A DNA stretch of 24,134 nucleotides from Raoultibacter massiliensis (lineage in GTDB: Bacteria; Actinomycetota; Coriobacteriia; Coriobacteriales; Eggerthellaceae), in contig NZ_LT962670.1 of NCBI RefSeq assembly GCF_900199545.1, positions 392,874 through 417,007 on the forward strand. The letters are read 5' to 3'. Both the position numbers and the translations under genes were made by a program. Under the pieces are notes generated by a model that was not told where the DNA came from, did no database searches, and saw nothing but the letters and a program-made list of their open reading frames with translations. Positions 22,950 to 24,134 of the stretch are shown here, piece after piece; positions within the stretch are counted from its first letter, which is position 1; every line of letters begins with the position of its first letter.

Positions 22950-23108
22950 GCACAATTTTCGCCAGATTCATACGTTCAAGATCTTTGTTTCGCTTGATGC
23001 GAGATCTAGGGCTTTGTTGAACTGGGAAAACGTCTCGCTGTTTCCGCGATTTCGAAAAAACTTAGGTTTCAGGGCCTTTCGCATGTATGAATCTGGCGAA
23101 AAACGTGC
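22950..23108. repeat. 159-bp element with near-perfect terminal inverted repeats of about 24 bp
   Basis: Bases 22956-22973 and 23085-23102 are exact reverse complements over 18 bp. Extending outward, two mismatches are followed by matching GCAC/GTGC ends, giving arms of 24 bases (22950-22973 and 23085-23108). The left end also sits in a palindrome AAATTG-CA-CAATTT (22945-22958). The inner part carries GTTCAA/TTGAAC (22974-22979 with 23017-23022). No gene was seen. Length, position between convergent genes, GCAC ends and a CTTTCG 27 bases from the right end match the element at 11167-11326, although the interiors are mostly dissimilar. Confidence 0.65.
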
Positions 23109-23174
23109 ATATGAACCCATAGCCGCCGCCAAACCACCAAACCGCCGTGCGCTCCCATCGCGCGATCGCTTGCG

Positions 23175-23618
23175 CTAGTTCTGTTTTACGACCAGCACGT
23201 CGCAGCGCATGTTCCTGATGAGGAACGTCGAGACGCTTCCGACGAACGCGTACTTGATGTTCGAAAGGCCGCGCTCACCGCATACGATGAGGTCGGGATC
23301 GAACGGTTCGATCATCTGCTCGGCAAGCGTGTCTGTGATGCGACCGGCGCGCACGATGAGTTCGAACGAGGGGATGTCGGGGTTGTTGCGCGCCTCTTCC
23401 AGGGTGTCGGCGATGTCGTGTTCGAGCCGAGCGGAAACGTCTTCGCACAGAGCCTTGAAATCGGTGCCCGATGCTTCGTAGGGAACCGAGTCGATCACAT
23501 GGCCGAACGCAAGGTGCGCATGGTTGTCTTCGGCCAGCGCGATGGCCCGAGCGGTCACGGCTTCTTGGGTTGATCCGCCGTCGAGCGCTGCGAAGATGCG
23601 GGTGTAATGTTGAGCCAT
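23175..23618 (-). CDS. Universal stress protein (UspA family)
   Basis: The protein has 147 residues, a single-domain UspA of normal length. GAGGAAGGAT lies upstream of the ATG. The start YTRIFAALDGGST matches the family's first strand and nucleotide-binding aspartate. The ATP-binding signature G-x2-G-x9-G-S is complete in GERGLSNIKYAFVGS, so it belongs to the ATP-binding class. The end CDVLVVKQN is typical. It acts in the cytoplasm, usually in stress or energy-limitation responses. It lies between regulator 4 (convergent) and regulator 5 (same direction, 83 bases upstream) and probably has its own promoter. Confidence 0.92.
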   Translation of the reverse strand: MAQHYTRIFAALDGGSTQEAVTARAIALAEDNHAHLAFGHVIDSVPYEASGTDFKALCEDVSARLEHDIADTLEEARNNPDIPSFELIVRAGRITDTLAEQMIEPFDPDLIVCGERGLSNIKYAFVGSVSTFLIRNMRCDVLVVKQN

Positions 23619-23692
23619 GGGTCATCCTTCCTCGGGCATCTGTCCTGAGCCGGCGATCGCCTGTCGTTCGACCGCCGAAAACGGTTGGGAAT

Positions 23693-23721
23693 ATTGTAGC
23701 GCTAGTGCTCGCCCGTCTCTA
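23693..23721 (-). promoter_or_regulatory. Candidate sigma-70-like promoter of the universal stress protein gene
   Basis: On the minus strand TAGAGA (23716-23721) and TACAAT (23693-23698) are 17 bases apart, matching the -35 and -10 consensus at four and five of six positions. It overlaps the end of the upstream regulator gene and lies about 75 bases before the start codon. Confidence 0.35.
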
Positions 23722-24134
23722 TCTCGCGGCACATTTCGATGATGTCTTGTTTCGAATGCACTTCGAGTTTACGGTAGACGTTCTTGATGTGCGTCTTGGC
23801 GGTGTTCTCGGAGACGCCGAGCGAGGAAGCGATGTCGGCGACCGAGCGGCCCTTCGATAGAAGGCCGAGCACATCGTGCTCGCGGTCGGTCAGATCGTGC
23901 TGCTCGGCCAATGCTGCGCAGGTGGCCTCGCGAGCTGCGTCGAGGGAGGTATCGGGCGGGGAAGCGAGCGGGGCGGCGGACGGATTGCCGGCTGCATCGA
24001 CGGGCGCGACGGCACGTGCAGGCCCGCTGGTTGCGGGCGCCGCAGGCGGGGATGCGGAAACGACCGATCGGCGCGCGGCGCCCGCTTTCCGTTCGGGGTT
24101 CCTTCGGAACACGCACAGAGCGATAATCGAAAGC
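23702..24134 (-). CDS. Membrane-bound LuxR-family regulator 5, C-terminal part, cut by right edge
   Basis: The frame is open from the right edge. The first codons read LSIIALCVFRRNPERK, the end of a membrane helix followed by basic residues, so the gene continues beyond the window. A start within the window at 24112 (GTG) would be an artefact. A long Ala/Pro-rich linker precedes the LuxR HTH (last about 65 residues) with LTDREHDVLGLLSKGRSVAD and LGVSENTAKTHIKNVYRKLE. The domain order matches regulators 1-4. By analogy, a divergent flavoprotein gene may start beyond the right edge. The universal stress protein gene follows 83 bases downstream. Confidence 0.88.
   Translation of the reverse strand, partial: LSIIALCVFRRNPERKAGAARRSVVSASPPAAPATSGPARAVAPVDAAGNPSAAPLASPPDTSLDAAREATCAALAEQHDLTDREHDVLGLLSKGRSVADIASSLGVSENTAKTHIKNVYRKLEVHSKQDIIEMCREIETGEH

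Noticed and set aside
22948..23178. Small plus-strand frame of 76 codons across the second inverted-repeat element
   Set aside because: Starts with a non-ATG codon, has no ribosome-binding site, contains both repeat arms and shows no domain.

Overview
The window looks like a chromosomal segment of a strictly anaerobic gut actinobacterium of the Coriobacteriia, most likely Eggerthellaceae (Eggerthella/Gordonibacter relatives). This is inferred from gene content: several Tat-exported FAD reductases of the fumarate-reductase-like family, each next to a LuxR-type regulator with a polytopic membrane domain, plus exported multiheme cytochromes. No rRNA, tRNA, CRISPR array or transposase gene was seen, and the genus cannot be fixed from the sequence alone.

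Layout. (1) 1-3133, minus strand: an operon pxpB-pxpC-accB-accC (5-oxoprolinase-type subunits plus biotin carboxyl carrier and biotin carboxylase), with accC cut by the left edge. (2) 3337-15404: three successive divergent modules. Each has a membrane LuxR regulator on the minus strand and a Tat/lipoprotein flavoprotein reductase on the plus strand (regulator 3337-4800 with flavoprotein 5010-6683; 6765-8225 with 8449-10131; 11452-12903 with 13122-14876). The second is followed by a TauE/SafE transporter. The third is followed by a small c-type cytochrome lipoprotein, giving a flavoprotein-cytochrome operon. (3) 15530-18933, minus strand: a sensor kinase/response regulator pair, and a pentaheme cytochrome with the CXXCK signature of NrfA nitrite reductases. 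(4) 19324-22882: a fourth divergent module with inverted polarity (flavoprotein minus, regulator plus). (5) 23175 to the right edge: a universal stress protein and the C-terminus of a fifth membrane LuxR regulator.

Working model. The window is an anaerobic-respiration island. Small organic molecules would be reduced outside the membrane by substrate-specific FAD lipoproteins, with electrons coming from the quinone pool through cytochromes. Each reductase would be switched by its own membrane-bound one-component LuxR regulator. The four divergent spacers carry short dyads (ACCC-N5-GGGT, TAACC-N6-GGTTA, ATCAAC-N7-GTTGAT) that are good operator candidates. None of the four reductases has the histidines of true fumarate reductase at the usual C-terminal place, so their substrates are probably not fumarate and are unknown.

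Two gaps between convergent genes (11052-11451 and 22883-23174) each hold an element of about 160 bp bounded by inverted repeats of about 25 bp. The ends resemble each other, so these are candidate members of a miniature inverted-repeat family.
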